Source of the DNA: Gammaproteobacteria bacterium UBA1119
Lineage (GTDB): Bacteria; Pseudomonadota; Gammaproteobacteria; Pseudomonadales; Azotimanducaceae
Reading direction: 5' to 3'
Length of the DNA stretch: 14,093 bases
Assembly (NCBI GenBank): GCA_002313255.1
Contig: DCBA01000086.1
Location: 34,271 to 48,363 of the forward strand
Shown here: in pieces, positions 7,713-14,093 of the stretch
Numbering within the stretch: the first letter of the stretch is position 1
Layout: each line of letters begins with the position of its first letter
The notes under the pieces: model-generated
Databases searched by the model: none
Told to the model about the DNA's origin: nothing
The model's input: only the letters and a program-made list of their open reading frames with translations
Made by a program: the position numbers and the translations under genes

Positions 7713-9706
7713 AACCGCTTACCGGAATAAGGGTTCTTTCGATGGAACAAGCGGCTGCACTTCCGTTTGCGACTCGGCATCTAGCGGATTTGGGTGCGGA
7801 AGTGATTCGCATTCAGTCCCATGCGCGAGGCGCCCCGCTTCTTCAAGACATTCACTATTTTCGAAACAAAAAAAGTGTTGGTTTAGATCTTTCGAAAGCG
7901 GGAGGTCCTGACGTTTTCCGTGCTATTGCGGCAAACGTGGACGTGGTCGCACACAACTTTACCCCGAGGGTCATGCGTCAGTTCAAAATTGACTTTGAGC
8001 AGATCAGTCAGGTAAACGATAACGTTATCTATTGTTCGGTAACCGGGTTTGGGACGACGGGTCCGTGGAAAGACAGACCGTTATTCGGGCCAGGCGCGGA
8101 AGCCATGTCTGGGCAGAACAGCATGATTGGAGAGCCGGGTTCCAATACGCCTGGAAGACCTGGAACGATCACGTATGCGGATCATGTCTGTGGTTTATAT
8201 CTCTTGGTAGCCTTGCTCGGGGCATTGGATGAACGGCGTGAACGACCGGGACCTCGCCACGTCGAGGTTTCGTTGTACGAGACGGGCGTCAGCCATATTG
8301 GGACGGTGGTAGCTGAGCGCTCAAAGCGCGCGAATCGGCCCGCCCCAAGCGCGAGCGTCGACATTGAGACTGCCGATGTCGCGGACGTAGTCCGAGACCA
8401 CGGCCGTTGGAGTAGGGGATGCTTTGTGGTTGCAGGGACGCAGGTGACATCGGGTCCGGTATGGGGTGGGGGCGTTGACTCGGTCTGGACGGCCACCACC
8501 ATCGGGGAGCATAACGAAGAAATCTTGAAAGAAATCGCCGGGTATGAATCGTCTGCTATCGAAAACCTTGCCCACGACGGGGTCGTCGGTCAAAAGCAAC
8601 TGCGTTTCGGGATAAAACCAGACCCCGATCCACCCCTTGCCATCGAGCGGGGGCTGCTTAGTCGAGTTGATCAACGAGAGCGGAACTGGGGTCATTTTGA
8701 GTCGATCGAAGTGAAGCCGCCCTGGTCCCGCCGCAAGAAATTGCGACGATCTCCGGGGCGCCGGGTATTGGAAGTAGCGGGTTCTGTTGCCGTGGCCGCG
8801 GCCGCGAAACAATTCGTGGATTTGGGCTGGGATGTTACGCGCGTCGGTAACCGAAGCACCGAGTACCGCTGGGGTGATTCTAACGGCGGCGGTGATGCCT
8901 TCTTGGACCATGGTAAAAGGATCGTCGATGACTCGTTCGAAGGCCTTGTTCGTTCGTCTGACATCGTGATTGGCGATGCATCAATAGCCGATGTCGAGGG
9001 GCCTTCAGTTGTCGCCGTGATTAGCGGTTTTGGGATGGACGGACCGCGGAATTGGGATGAAGATTCGCTCCAGGCAAAGAGCGGATTTATGAGCGTTACG
9101 GGCGAATACGATCAGCCCCCACAGCGTCTACCGCCTTGGGCGGCGGAAATGACTGGTGGTGTTGCTGCTGCGTCTCTGATCATTGCGGCTTATATGGAGA
9201 GTCGGAGCGAGCGATACGGTTACCTCATTGATTTCGTGATTTCGGACGTACTGACTGGCTTCGTTCAAAGCCAAGTTGGGCGATACGCCGCTACCGGTGA
9301 GGTCGCTAGACGTGAAGGAAGGGTCAAGCACGCACTCAGAATGGTGCCAACCCGCGACGGTCACCTCTACTGTGCACCCGGTGCGGTCATGAACGTGCCC
9401 ATGGAAGGTGTGGCGAAGTTGACGGGGGAGCCCCGTCTCGCGGAAGTTCACTTCCAAACCGCCGAAGGTCGTATGCAGAATTGGTCGGAATATTCAGAGC
9501 TTATGGTGAACGCTTTTAGTTCGCGTAGTGCCAAAGAGTGGTTTGCGGAAGCGGAAAATCATCATCTCACCTTCGCGTTGGTGCAATCGGTGGACGACTT
9601 GTACGAATGCCCGCAATTGCACGCGCGAGGAACCCTCGTTGAGTCTCGCGGGTATCGTTTTCCAATCAGCGGATTTCGAATTCACCGGGCGGATGCCAAT
9701 GCCTAA
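7709..9706 (+). CDS. Fused two-lobed class III CoA-transferase (CaiB/BaiF family)
   Basis: A 665-residue protein made of two CaiB/BaiF (class III, formyl-CoA transferase-like) segments. In numbering from TTG 7691 (subtract six for GTG 7709), lobe 1 begins PLTGIRVLSMEQAAALPFAT with LADLGAEVIRIQ (31-42), RNKKSVGLDL (58-67), YCSVTGFGTTGPW (114-126) and ITYADHVCGLY (160-170), where D164 is at the catalytic Asp position. It then skips most of the small domain and resumes at IGEHNEEIL (271-279). After a linker, lobe 2 begins near 355 with GRRVLEVAG and KQFVDLGWDVTRV, then AVISGFGMDGP (442-452) and PWAAEMTGGVAAASLI (482-497), where E486 replaces the catalytic Asp; a normal small domain follows (RMVPTRDGHLYCA onward). 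GTG 7709 is favoured over TTG 7691 because GGGGA precedes it and families start at the KPLxGIRVL motif. It transfers CoA between carboxylic acids in the cytosol; substrates unknown. Confidence 0.85.
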   Translation: MKPLTGIRVLSMEQAAALPFATRHLADLGAEVIRIQSHARGAPLLQDIHYFRNKKSVGLDLSKAGGPDVFRAIAANVDVVAHNFTPRVMRQFKIDFEQISQVNDNVIYCSVTGFGTTGPWKDRPLFGPGAEAMSGQNSMIGEPGSNTPGRPGTITYADHVCGLYLLVALLGALDERRERPGPRHVEVSLYETGVSHIGTVVAERSKRANRPAPSASVDIETADVADVVRDHGRWSRGCFVVAGTQVTSGPVWGGGVDSVWTATTIGEHNEEILKEIAGYESSAIENLAHDGVVGQKQLRFGIKPDPDPPLAIERGLLSRVDQRERNWGHFESIEVKPPWSRRKKLRRSPGRRVLEVAGSVAVAAAAKQFVDLGWDVTRVGNRSTEYRWGDSNGGGDAFLDHGKRIVDDSFEGLVRSSDIVIGDASIADVEGPSVVAVISGFGMDGPRNWDEDSLQAKSGFMSVTGEYDQPPQRLPPWAAEMTGGVAAASLIIAAYMESRSERYGYLIDFVISDVLTGFVQSQVGRYAATGEVARREGRVKHALRMVPTRDGHLYCAPGAVMNVPMEGVAKLTGEPRLAEVHFQTAEGRMQNWSEYSELMVNAFSSRSAKEWFAEAENHHLTFALVQSVDDLYECPQLHARGTLVESRGYRFPISGFRIHRADANA

Positions 9707-10505
9707 CCGCCGCCATCTCCACGCTTTTATGAAAAACCCGGATGCGGAGAAATCTAACGCGATTCATTCAACATCGGGAGCCAGGGATTATGGATTTCAA
9801 GGCGCGCTGGTAGGTGGAGCGACTGCGTACGGTTGGGCTGCGTCGTTCTTTGTCGAGACACTGGGGAACCAATGGCTAGATTTCGGTTGGGCCCAGGTTC
9901 GGTTTCGCCAGCCCGTTTATCCAAACGATGATCTGGTGGTTATCCTTGGTGACGATGGATCTTTCGATGTTCGTCGAGATATCGACGAGGTGTCCTGTTT
10001 TTTCGGTCGAGTCGGAAGAGGTGAAGCCCCATGGTTAGGAGATGTAGGGATCCCTAATCGACGGCCGCCTGAGTCGATGCCGAATTGCATCCCAGACCTC
10101 ACCCTTAGGGATGCGCCAGTGGGTCAGGAATTACGGACCCGTGAAGTACATTTGTCGGTCGCCGATGCGGAAGCTTATGCGCGGGATAAACAACAGGAGA
10201 GCTTGGATTGTTTTTTCGGGTCGGACGCTTCCATTCACCCGGCGTGGATAGCGGAGCAACCCATCCATTGGCTGCATCATTCGTACAACTACGGACCTTC
10301 AATTCATACGGAGAGTCGCATACAACATCTGTGCCGCGGGCAAGTCGGTCAAACCTATTGTGTCGCGGGGATTTGCCGCGACGCGTACGAGCGGAAAGGA
10401 CACCATTACATCGTTAATGACACGGAAATCCGGGATGCTGCCGACAGAGCGGTTGCCCGCGTTCAGCATACGGCAATATTTCGAGTGCGAAAGCCACAGG
10501 CGTAA
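9699..10505 (+). CDS. MaoC-like double hotdog acyl-CoA (de)hydratase
   Basis: A 268-residue protein with two hotdog-like halves. The first half has SNAIHSTSGARDYGFQGALV (19-38), matching the MaoC hydratase motif D-x-N-P-[LIV]-H followed by the G-F-x-G helix. N20 and H23 are kept, but the Asp position (18) is Lys. FRQPVYPNDDLVV follows as the strand that lines the pocket. The second half carries GPSIHTESRIQHL (199-211) then VGQTYCVAGICRDAYERKGH and ARVQHTAIFRVR, typical of the C-terminal hotdog in two-domain acyl dehydratases of catabolic operons. The likely role is reversible hydration of an enoyl-CoA in the cytosol. ATG 9699 overlaps the upstream CoA-transferase stop by eight bases, indicating translational coupling; ATG 9693 is an alternative. 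A longer open frame upstream (from 9528) is only the shadow of the upstream gene. It converges with the CoA-transferase at 10535. Confidence 0.75.
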   Translation: MPNRRHLHAFMKNPDAEKSNAIHSTSGARDYGFQGALVGGATAYGWAASFFVETLGNQWLDFGWAQVRFRQPVYPNDDLVVILGDDGSFDVRRDIDEVSCFFGRVGRGEAPWLGDVGIPNRRPPESMPNCIPDLTLRDAPVGQELRTREVHLSVADAEAYARDKQQESLDCFFGSDASIHPAWIAEQPIHWLHHSYNYGPSIHTESRIQHLCRGQVGQTYCVAGICRDAYERKGHHYIVNDTEIRDAADRAVARVQHTAIFRVRKPQA

Positions 10506-10534
10506 CGAAGCATTCTGCTCAACCGAATGGCTGT

Positions 10535-11743
10535 CTAAATAGCCCCCTCGGCATGTAACTTCTCGATTTCGTCATCCGGGTAGCCTAGGTCGTGGAGGAT
10601 CTCTTTGGTGTGTTCTCCGATGCCGGGAGCTTTTTTAATGCCTCGCACGGGTAATCCATCAATATTTAATGGGTGATTGATCACCCATTGCGTACCGACG
10701 TCTTCTTCGGGCTGTTTAATAATGTTGTTTATTTTCAGCTGCGGATCTTCGGCCAGATCTGCGAGGGTCCCCACGATTGATATTGGGACGGATGCTCGGT
10801 TGAAAACTGAGATCCAGTGGTCGGCGTTATGGCTTCGTAGCAGCGGACGCAACTCCTGGGCTAGTGCTCCGCCAGACTCAATGCGGGCTCGTCTCGAATT
10901 GAACCGTGGATCCTCTATGAGATACGTCGCCTCGAGGACGCGGAAAAAGGCCTCGATCTCTTCATCGGACCGGACCATCGTGAACTGTAAAAAGCGATTA
11001 TCCGAAGTTTCATAGAGCTCGCGGGTAAAGTGTCGTGCGGCTACGCTTGGGTAGTTTGAGAAGTCACCCTTGGCGAATACGGCTGATGCAATGCATGACG
11101 CAGACCACACTCCGTTGGCAATTAACGAGGTATGAACCATGCTTCCCTTGCCAGTTCGTTCGCGTCTTAAAAGCGCTGTCACTATTGCAGCGTAAAGAGC
11201 TACGGCCGTTGGATGATCGCCCATCCCCGGAAGCGACTGCGCCGGAGGTGACCCTGGCGATCGCACTAGATCCATCAAGCCGCTGCGAGCCCAATACGCG
11301 ACGAGATCAAATCCCTCGCGATCCCGTTCGGGCCCGTTTTCTCCGTAGGCGGTGAGCGAGGCATAAATTACCGTCGGGTTGATGGTTTTAATGTCGTCGT
11401 AGGTAAGGCCCAGGTCGCGCCGCATATGCAACGGGTGATTAGTGACGTAGACATCGCAGTCTTGGGCTAGCTGGCGAAGAATCGTCTTTCCCATCTCGGT
11501 CTTTAGATTTAGTGTGATCGACCGCTTGTTACGAGCGTCTTGAACCCAGGTGTAATTAATTTCGGCATCGGGTGTTCCCGGTGCTATAGCGAGTCCACGA
11601 TAAGCGTCCCCCGAACCCGGAATTTCGACTTTGATCACGTCAGCGCCAAAGTCGGCCAGAATGGTTGCCGAAACAGGCCCCGCTATCCACGAACCGACAT
11701 CCAATACCTTAAGACCTGAAAAAAGGAGATCTTCCTCGTGCAT
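10535..11743 (-). CDS. CaiB/BaiF (class III) CoA-transferase
   Basis: A 402-residue class III CoA-transferase of ordinary length. The N-terminus has FSGLKVLDVGSWIAGPVSAT and LADFGADVIKVEIPGSGD, the standard opening with CoA-binding residues. DARNKRSITLNL, YASLTAYGENGPERDREGFD and SLPGMGDHPTAVALYAAIV follow; the Asp of GMGDHP (D176 from ATG 11743) is at the catalytic Asp position that forms the aspartyl-CoA anhydride. TGKGSMVHTSL and the C-terminal APGIGEHTKEIL complete the family pattern. It transfers CoA from a donor such as succinyl-CoA or acetyl-CoA to a carboxylic acid; the substrate is unknown. The longest open frame begins with TTG 11749, but ATG 11743 lies closer to the conserved start and has GGTGA about ten bases upstream. 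It is divergent from the short-chain dehydrogenase and converges with the MaoC-like gene. Confidence 0.93.
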   Translation of the reverse strand: MHEEDLLFSGLKVLDVGSWIAGPVSATILADFGADVIKVEIPGSGDAYRGLAIAPGTPDAEINYTWVQDARNKRSITLNLKTEMGKTILRQLAQDCDVYVTNHPLHMRRDLGLTYDDIKTINPTVIYASLTAYGENGPERDREGFDLVAYWARSGLMDLVRSPGSPPAQSLPGMGDHPTAVALYAAIVTALLRRERTGKGSMVHTSLIANGVWSASCIASAVFAKGDFSNYPSVAARHFTRELYETSDNRFLQFTMVRSDEEIEAFFRVLEATYLIEDPRFNSRRARIESGGALAQELRPLLRSHNADHWISVFNRASVPISIVGTLADLAEDPQLKINNIIKQPEEDVGTQWVINHPLNIDGLPVRGIKKAPGIGEHTKEILHDLGYPDDEIEKLHAEGAI

Positions 11744-11896
11744 CTGCAATCACTCACCATCGGACTTCGTCGCCATCATATTATTCGAAAGTCGGCATCC
11801 TGATTCAGAAGATTTCGCCACACGTACGACTTGGCGGGCATCGGCAAACCACGCGATATCGGCTAAGTTAGATCTTTCGCTCAGTAGGAAAAAATT

Positions 11897-12673
11897 ATGG
11901 AATTGCACGGACGCGTGGTAGTGGTTACGGGAGGCGCGAGTGGGATTGGTGCGGCATGTGCCCGCGCTTTTTGCATGGAAGGGGCGAAAGTCGCGGTTGC
12001 TGACGTAAACGTGGAAGGCGCGCGCGCAGTTGCCGATGACATTGGCGCTATCGCAGTCTCTTGCGATGTGGGGAAGGAAGAAGACGTGGGTGCTCTCGTC
12101 AAAACGTGTGAAACAGAGCTCGGGGCAATTGACTTGTTCTTTAGCAATGCAGCGGTGGCAACCGGGGGTGATCCGATTTCCACACCCGTGGACACATGGC
12201 AGCAACAATGGCAAATCAACGTCATGGGTCACGTATACGCTGTTCGTGCGGTGCTGCCTTCGATGTTGGCGCGGGGCGATGGTTATCTCGTTCACACGGC
12301 ATCGATGGCGGGCATCCTTACGTCTCAAGGAAACCTTACCTATGCCACAACTAAACATGCGGTAGTCGGTCTGGCCGAGTGGTTGTCGATCACGTACCAC
12401 GATCGTGGTATTAGAACGTCTTTGTTAGCACCACTCGGAGTGAATACACCCATGCTTGGGGGTGGAGATTCCCCGTTTGCACGTGCTGCAGCGGGCCCTG
12501 TGAAGGAGCCGGAAGAAGTTGCCGACATGGTAGTTCAATCGATTCGCGATGAGCGATTTCTTATTTTGACGGATGAAATCGCCCAAACGTGGATGGAACG
12601 CAAAACCAATGATCTGGAACGTTGGCTGCATGGGATGCGCCGCCTACAACGAAAAATAGACGACGTAGGCTGA
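11897..12673 (+). CDS. SDR family oxidoreductase
   Basis: A 258-residue classical short-chain dehydrogenase/reductase. The Rossmann motif TGGASGIG is at 11-18; D36 at the end of strand 2 (VAVADVN) favours NAD(H) over NADP(H). SNAA at 83-86 stands for the usual NNAG. The catalytic set is N108 (WQINVMG), S136 (HTASMAG), Y149 and K153 (TYATTKHA). The family's PG motif after strand 6 reads LLAPLGVNTPML, with Leu-Gly in place of the usual Pro-Gly. The substrate, an alcohol or ketone, cannot be inferred. AGGA lies nine bases before ATG 11897. It is divergent from the CoA-transferase at 10535-11743 over a 153-base region with no clear sigma70 promoter, and converges with the outer-membrane-type gene 46 bases on. 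A dehydrogenase next to a Baeyer-Villiger monooxygenase is a common pairing (alcohol to ketone to ester), but here another gene separates them. Confidence 0.93.
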   Translation: MELHGRVVVVTGGASGIGAACARAFCMEGAKVAVADVNVEGARAVADDIGAIAVSCDVGKEEDVGALVKTCETELGAIDLFFSNAAVATGGDPISTPVDTWQQQWQINVMGHVYAVRAVLPSMLARGDGYLVHTASMAGILTSQGNLTYATTKHAVVGLAEWLSITYHDRGIRTSLLAPLGVNTPMLGGGDSPFARAAAGPVKEPEEVADMVVQSIRDERFLILTDEIAQTWMERKTNDLERWLHGMRRLQRKIDDVG

Positions 12674-12719
12674 ATCAAGGGCTGCAGAACGAAGACCCAA
12701 GGCCGACGAATTCCCGGTG

Positions 12720-13412
12720 CTACGGCACTAGGCGAAGACCGACGGTTACTCCGTGCGTATCCCAAGAACTGCCCTCAACGCCAACGACTAGAGAAGCCTT
12801 ACGGAGATTCCACAAGAATTTGAAACCGTAAATGGCTTCGGTTGAGCCGGAGAACTTGATGTAGTCGTCGACATCGATGTTGGCTTCGGATGTGGCAAGG
12901 TGCTTAAGTGCGTCTTGGTCGATAGATCCTGACATTTTTGCGTGTCTTTGGATTTCTGCGCCTACCACGCATTGCCAACTGTAGGGGTTGCCGAAACGCC
13001 AACCGATTTTCGCGGCTATGTCGTTACCGCCACGACTTTTGTTGTTCGACTCGAAATCCCAATTGCGGGGACCGGCCTCGACGAATATATCGACGCCTTT
13101 GAGCGGGACAACTCTAAGGGCACTGAGATACGAAGATTTACTCAATAAACGATCGGCGGTGATATGGAAACCAACGCCGAATTGATAGTCGGATAGCTTC
13201 AGCTCTTGGTATTGATTGACGACATCTATTGCTTCGGCTTCTCCGTAGAGGTAGAGCGACGCGGGTAGAGCTACAGATGCACGACCTCGCAAACCTTCTT
13301 TATCGCCGTGGAGGTAGTGACCTTCGACATAAGTGTAATCATAGGCAACCGGGTCTCCCATCATGTCGACGGTCAAAGCCAGGCAGATCAGGCAAGAAAT
13401 TCTAGTAATCAC
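12720..13412 (-). CDS. Hypothetical outer-membrane beta-barrel-like protein with signal peptide
   Basis: Starting from GTG 13412 the protein is about 230 residues and begins MITRISCLICLALTVDMMGD PVA, a likely Sec signal peptide with cleavage near residue 23 (before YDYTYVEGHY). What follows has alternating polar/hydrophobic strands and frequent aromatic residues: YDYTYVEGHYLHGDKEGLRG, SLYLYGEAEAID, DYQFGVGFHITA, VDIFVEAGPRNWDFES, IAAKIGWRFGN and AIYGFKFLWNL. This is the pattern of small outer-membrane barrels of about eight to ten strands (YEGxY-type gammaproteobacterial proteins, loosely YfaZ/Ax21-like). No enzyme motif is seen and I do not recognise a specific family. An upstream in-frame start at 13511 would add 33 residues that break the signal peptide, so it is rejected. 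It converges with the dehydrogenase. Confidence 0.7.
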   Translation of the reverse strand: MITRISCLICLALTVDMMGDPVAYDYTYVEGHYLHGDKEGLRGRASVALPASLYLYGEAEAIDVVNQYQELKLSDYQFGVGFHITADRLLSKSSYLSALRVVPLKGVDIFVEAGPRNWDFESNNKSRGGNDIAAKIGWRFGNPYSWQCVVGAEIQRHAKMSGSIDQDALKHLATSEANIDVDDYIKFSGSTEAIYGFKFLWNLRKASLVVGVEGSSWDTHGVTVGLRLVP

Positions 13413-13886
13413 GATCGAACCAACAGTTGTACACAGATAGGGTTGTTCGAAACTAATCCAATCCGCCGAAGAGAATTTTTTTCTGCGAAAATGAAACAAC
13501 CAAAGAGACAATTCATGATCGCGTACCTAGGGTTTCACTGGTGACCGTGGATGTGAGAGGAAGCCCAGGCTAGGCCTGGTCGAATACGGAATTATTTGAA
13601 CGCCCGCAAGATTATAACCTATTGATGTATATAAGAAAAATAGCAGGGTGCAAGGGCAAAGCGAAAACGATGATGTTGTCTTGTAACTAAGACGGTTGGC
13701 CGAACGCGTGAAAGAGTCGTTATGCTCCTCAACACAGGGTAGAAAACAGCGGTTGGTTGTGCCGTCCGATCTCCGACGAGGAATCGGCCCGAAGCAGGCT
13801 GTGGAAATGAGGTTGAATAAAGACAACTCGCGAGAGATATTTATCCGAAGCACATCGTAGGTCTAATGGTGGGGAGCTAAACGACA
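13413..13886. other. Non-coding interval between divergent genes
   Basis: This 474-base stretch contains no credible gene; the 108-codon reverse frame at 13527-13853 has a low-complexity composition and no start signal. It holds the hairpin at 13565-13579, an AT-rich patch near 13620-13650, and the ribosome binding site of the monooxygenase gene. Promoters for both divergent genes must lie here but no convincing sigma70 pair was found. Confidence 0.45.
13565..13579. repeat. Short perfect hairpin
   Basis: CCAGGC-TAG-GCCTGG is a perfect six-base-pair stem with a three-base loop and no T-tract on either side, so it is not an obvious intrinsic terminator. It could be a regulator site in the divergent region. 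Confidence 0.3.
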
Positions 13887-14093
13887 ATGAGCACGGTACT
13901 ACCGCGTAAGTATTCCAATCTGGGATTTGATCCCGACGCTCTTCGTGAGAAATATCGGGAGGAGCGCGACAAACGTCTGCGACCGGACGCGAATGAACAG
14001 TACGTCGAGGTTACGGGCACGTTTGCACATGTTGTTGACGATCCCTACGTCGAAACAGGTTTCTCGCGAGAACCGTTTGAGGACGAGGTGGAC
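13887..14093 (+). CDS. Flavin-dependent (Baeyer-Villiger-type) monooxygenase, N-terminus only
   Basis: Sixty-nine codons run to the right edge from ATG 13887, preceded by GGGGAG ten bases upstream. The protein starts MSTVLPRKYSNLGFDPDALR and continues EKYREERDKRLRPDANEQYV then EVTGTFAHVVDDPYV. The block LREKYREERDKRLRPD plus ...EVTGxFA...DPYV is the N-terminal extension seen before the FAD-binding GxGxxG motif in one group of NAD(P)/FAD-dependent Baeyer-Villiger monooxygenases (cyclohexanone, cyclododecanone or steroid-type), normally about 600 residues. The nucleotide-binding domains themselves lie beyond the window, so the call depends on this extension. Such enzymes insert oxygen next to a ketone to give an ester or lactone. 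It is the only gene here that would act directly on a ring ketone. Confidence 0.72.
   Translation, partial: MSTVLPRKYSNLGFDPDALREKYREERDKRLRPDANEQYVEVTGTFAHVVDDPYVETGFSREPFEDEVD

Noticed and set aside
8450..8760. Possible frameshift or deletion between the two lobes of the CoA-transferase
   Set aside because: The frame stays open across the junction with a normal GEHNEEIL segment and linker, and no family motif appears in another frame there, so the shortened lobe looks genuine.
8321..8911. Reverse open frame of 196 codons inside the fused CoA-transferase
   Set aside because: The forward frame carries clear CaiB/BaiF motifs on both sides of this stretch, so the reverse frame is a shadow.
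9528..9698. Upstream extension of the MaoC-like gene
   Set aside because: The added 57 residues are Arg- and Ser-rich out-of-frame reading of the transferase; the hotdog homology begins after ATG 9699.
7709..9706. Idea that the fused CoA-transferase is the DMSP enzyme DddD
   Set aside because: It is about 160 residues shorter, has the Asp in the first instead of the second lobe, and lacks the usual DMSP gene neighbours.
11750..12400. Long reverse open frame of 216 codons opposite the short-chain dehydrogenase
   Set aside because: It is antisense to a strongly supported SDR with intact motifs; its own protein is rich in Cys, His and Arg and resembles nothing.
13527..13853. Reverse open frame of 108 codons in the right-hand intergenic region
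   Set aside because: No ribosome binding site, no recognisable motif and low-complexity Ser/Leu/Phe composition.

Overview
The window looks like accessory catabolic DNA from a Gram-negative bacterium, most likely a proteobacterium and possibly a marine gammaproteobacterium. This rests on a PF04339-type (FemAB/GNAT-like) protein at the left edge, a probable signal-peptide-bearing outer-membrane beta-barrel protein at 12720-13412, and mid-range GC with many GTG and TTG starts. No rRNA, tRNA, CRISPR array, transposase or integrase was seen.

Layout. 1-1143 (-): PF04339 protein, running off the left edge. 1293-2651 (+): MATE efflux pump, divergent from it. 2653-3120 (-): flavodoxin-like protein. 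3181-4044 (-): LLM-class (luciferase-like) oxidoreductase. 4180-4728 (+): carboxymuconolactone-decarboxylase-family protein. 4945-5793 (+): CitE/HpcH-type CoA-ester lyase. 5833-6780 (-): second LLM-class oxidoreductase. 6907-7326 (-): glyoxalase-I-like VOC protein. 7709-9706 (+): fused, two-lobed class III CoA-transferase. 9699-10505 (+): MaoC-like double hotdog protein overlapping the fusion gene's stop. 10535-11743 (-): ordinary class III CoA-transferase. 11897-12673 (+): short-chain dehydrogenase. 12720-13412 (-): outer-membrane-type protein. 13887-14093 (+): N-terminus of a Baeyer-Villiger-type flavin monooxygenase, cut by the right edge. Strands alternate often and operons are short, so this is a mosaic of one- and two-gene units.

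Function. Taken together the genes have the logic of a degradation pathway: oxidation by the monooxygenase, the LLM enzymes and the dehydrogenase; CoA activation by the two CaiB/BaiF transferases; hydration or dehydration by the hotdog protein; C-C cleavage by the CitE-like lyase. A transferase, a MaoC-like hydratase and a CitE-like lyase is also the gene set used in mesaconate/citramalate or itaconate CoA chemistry. The substrate cannot be read from sequence. The most unusual item is the fused CoA-transferase, with Asp in the catalytic position of the first lobe and Glu in the second, coupled to a hotdog protein whose MaoC motif keeps Asn and His but lacks the usual Asp.
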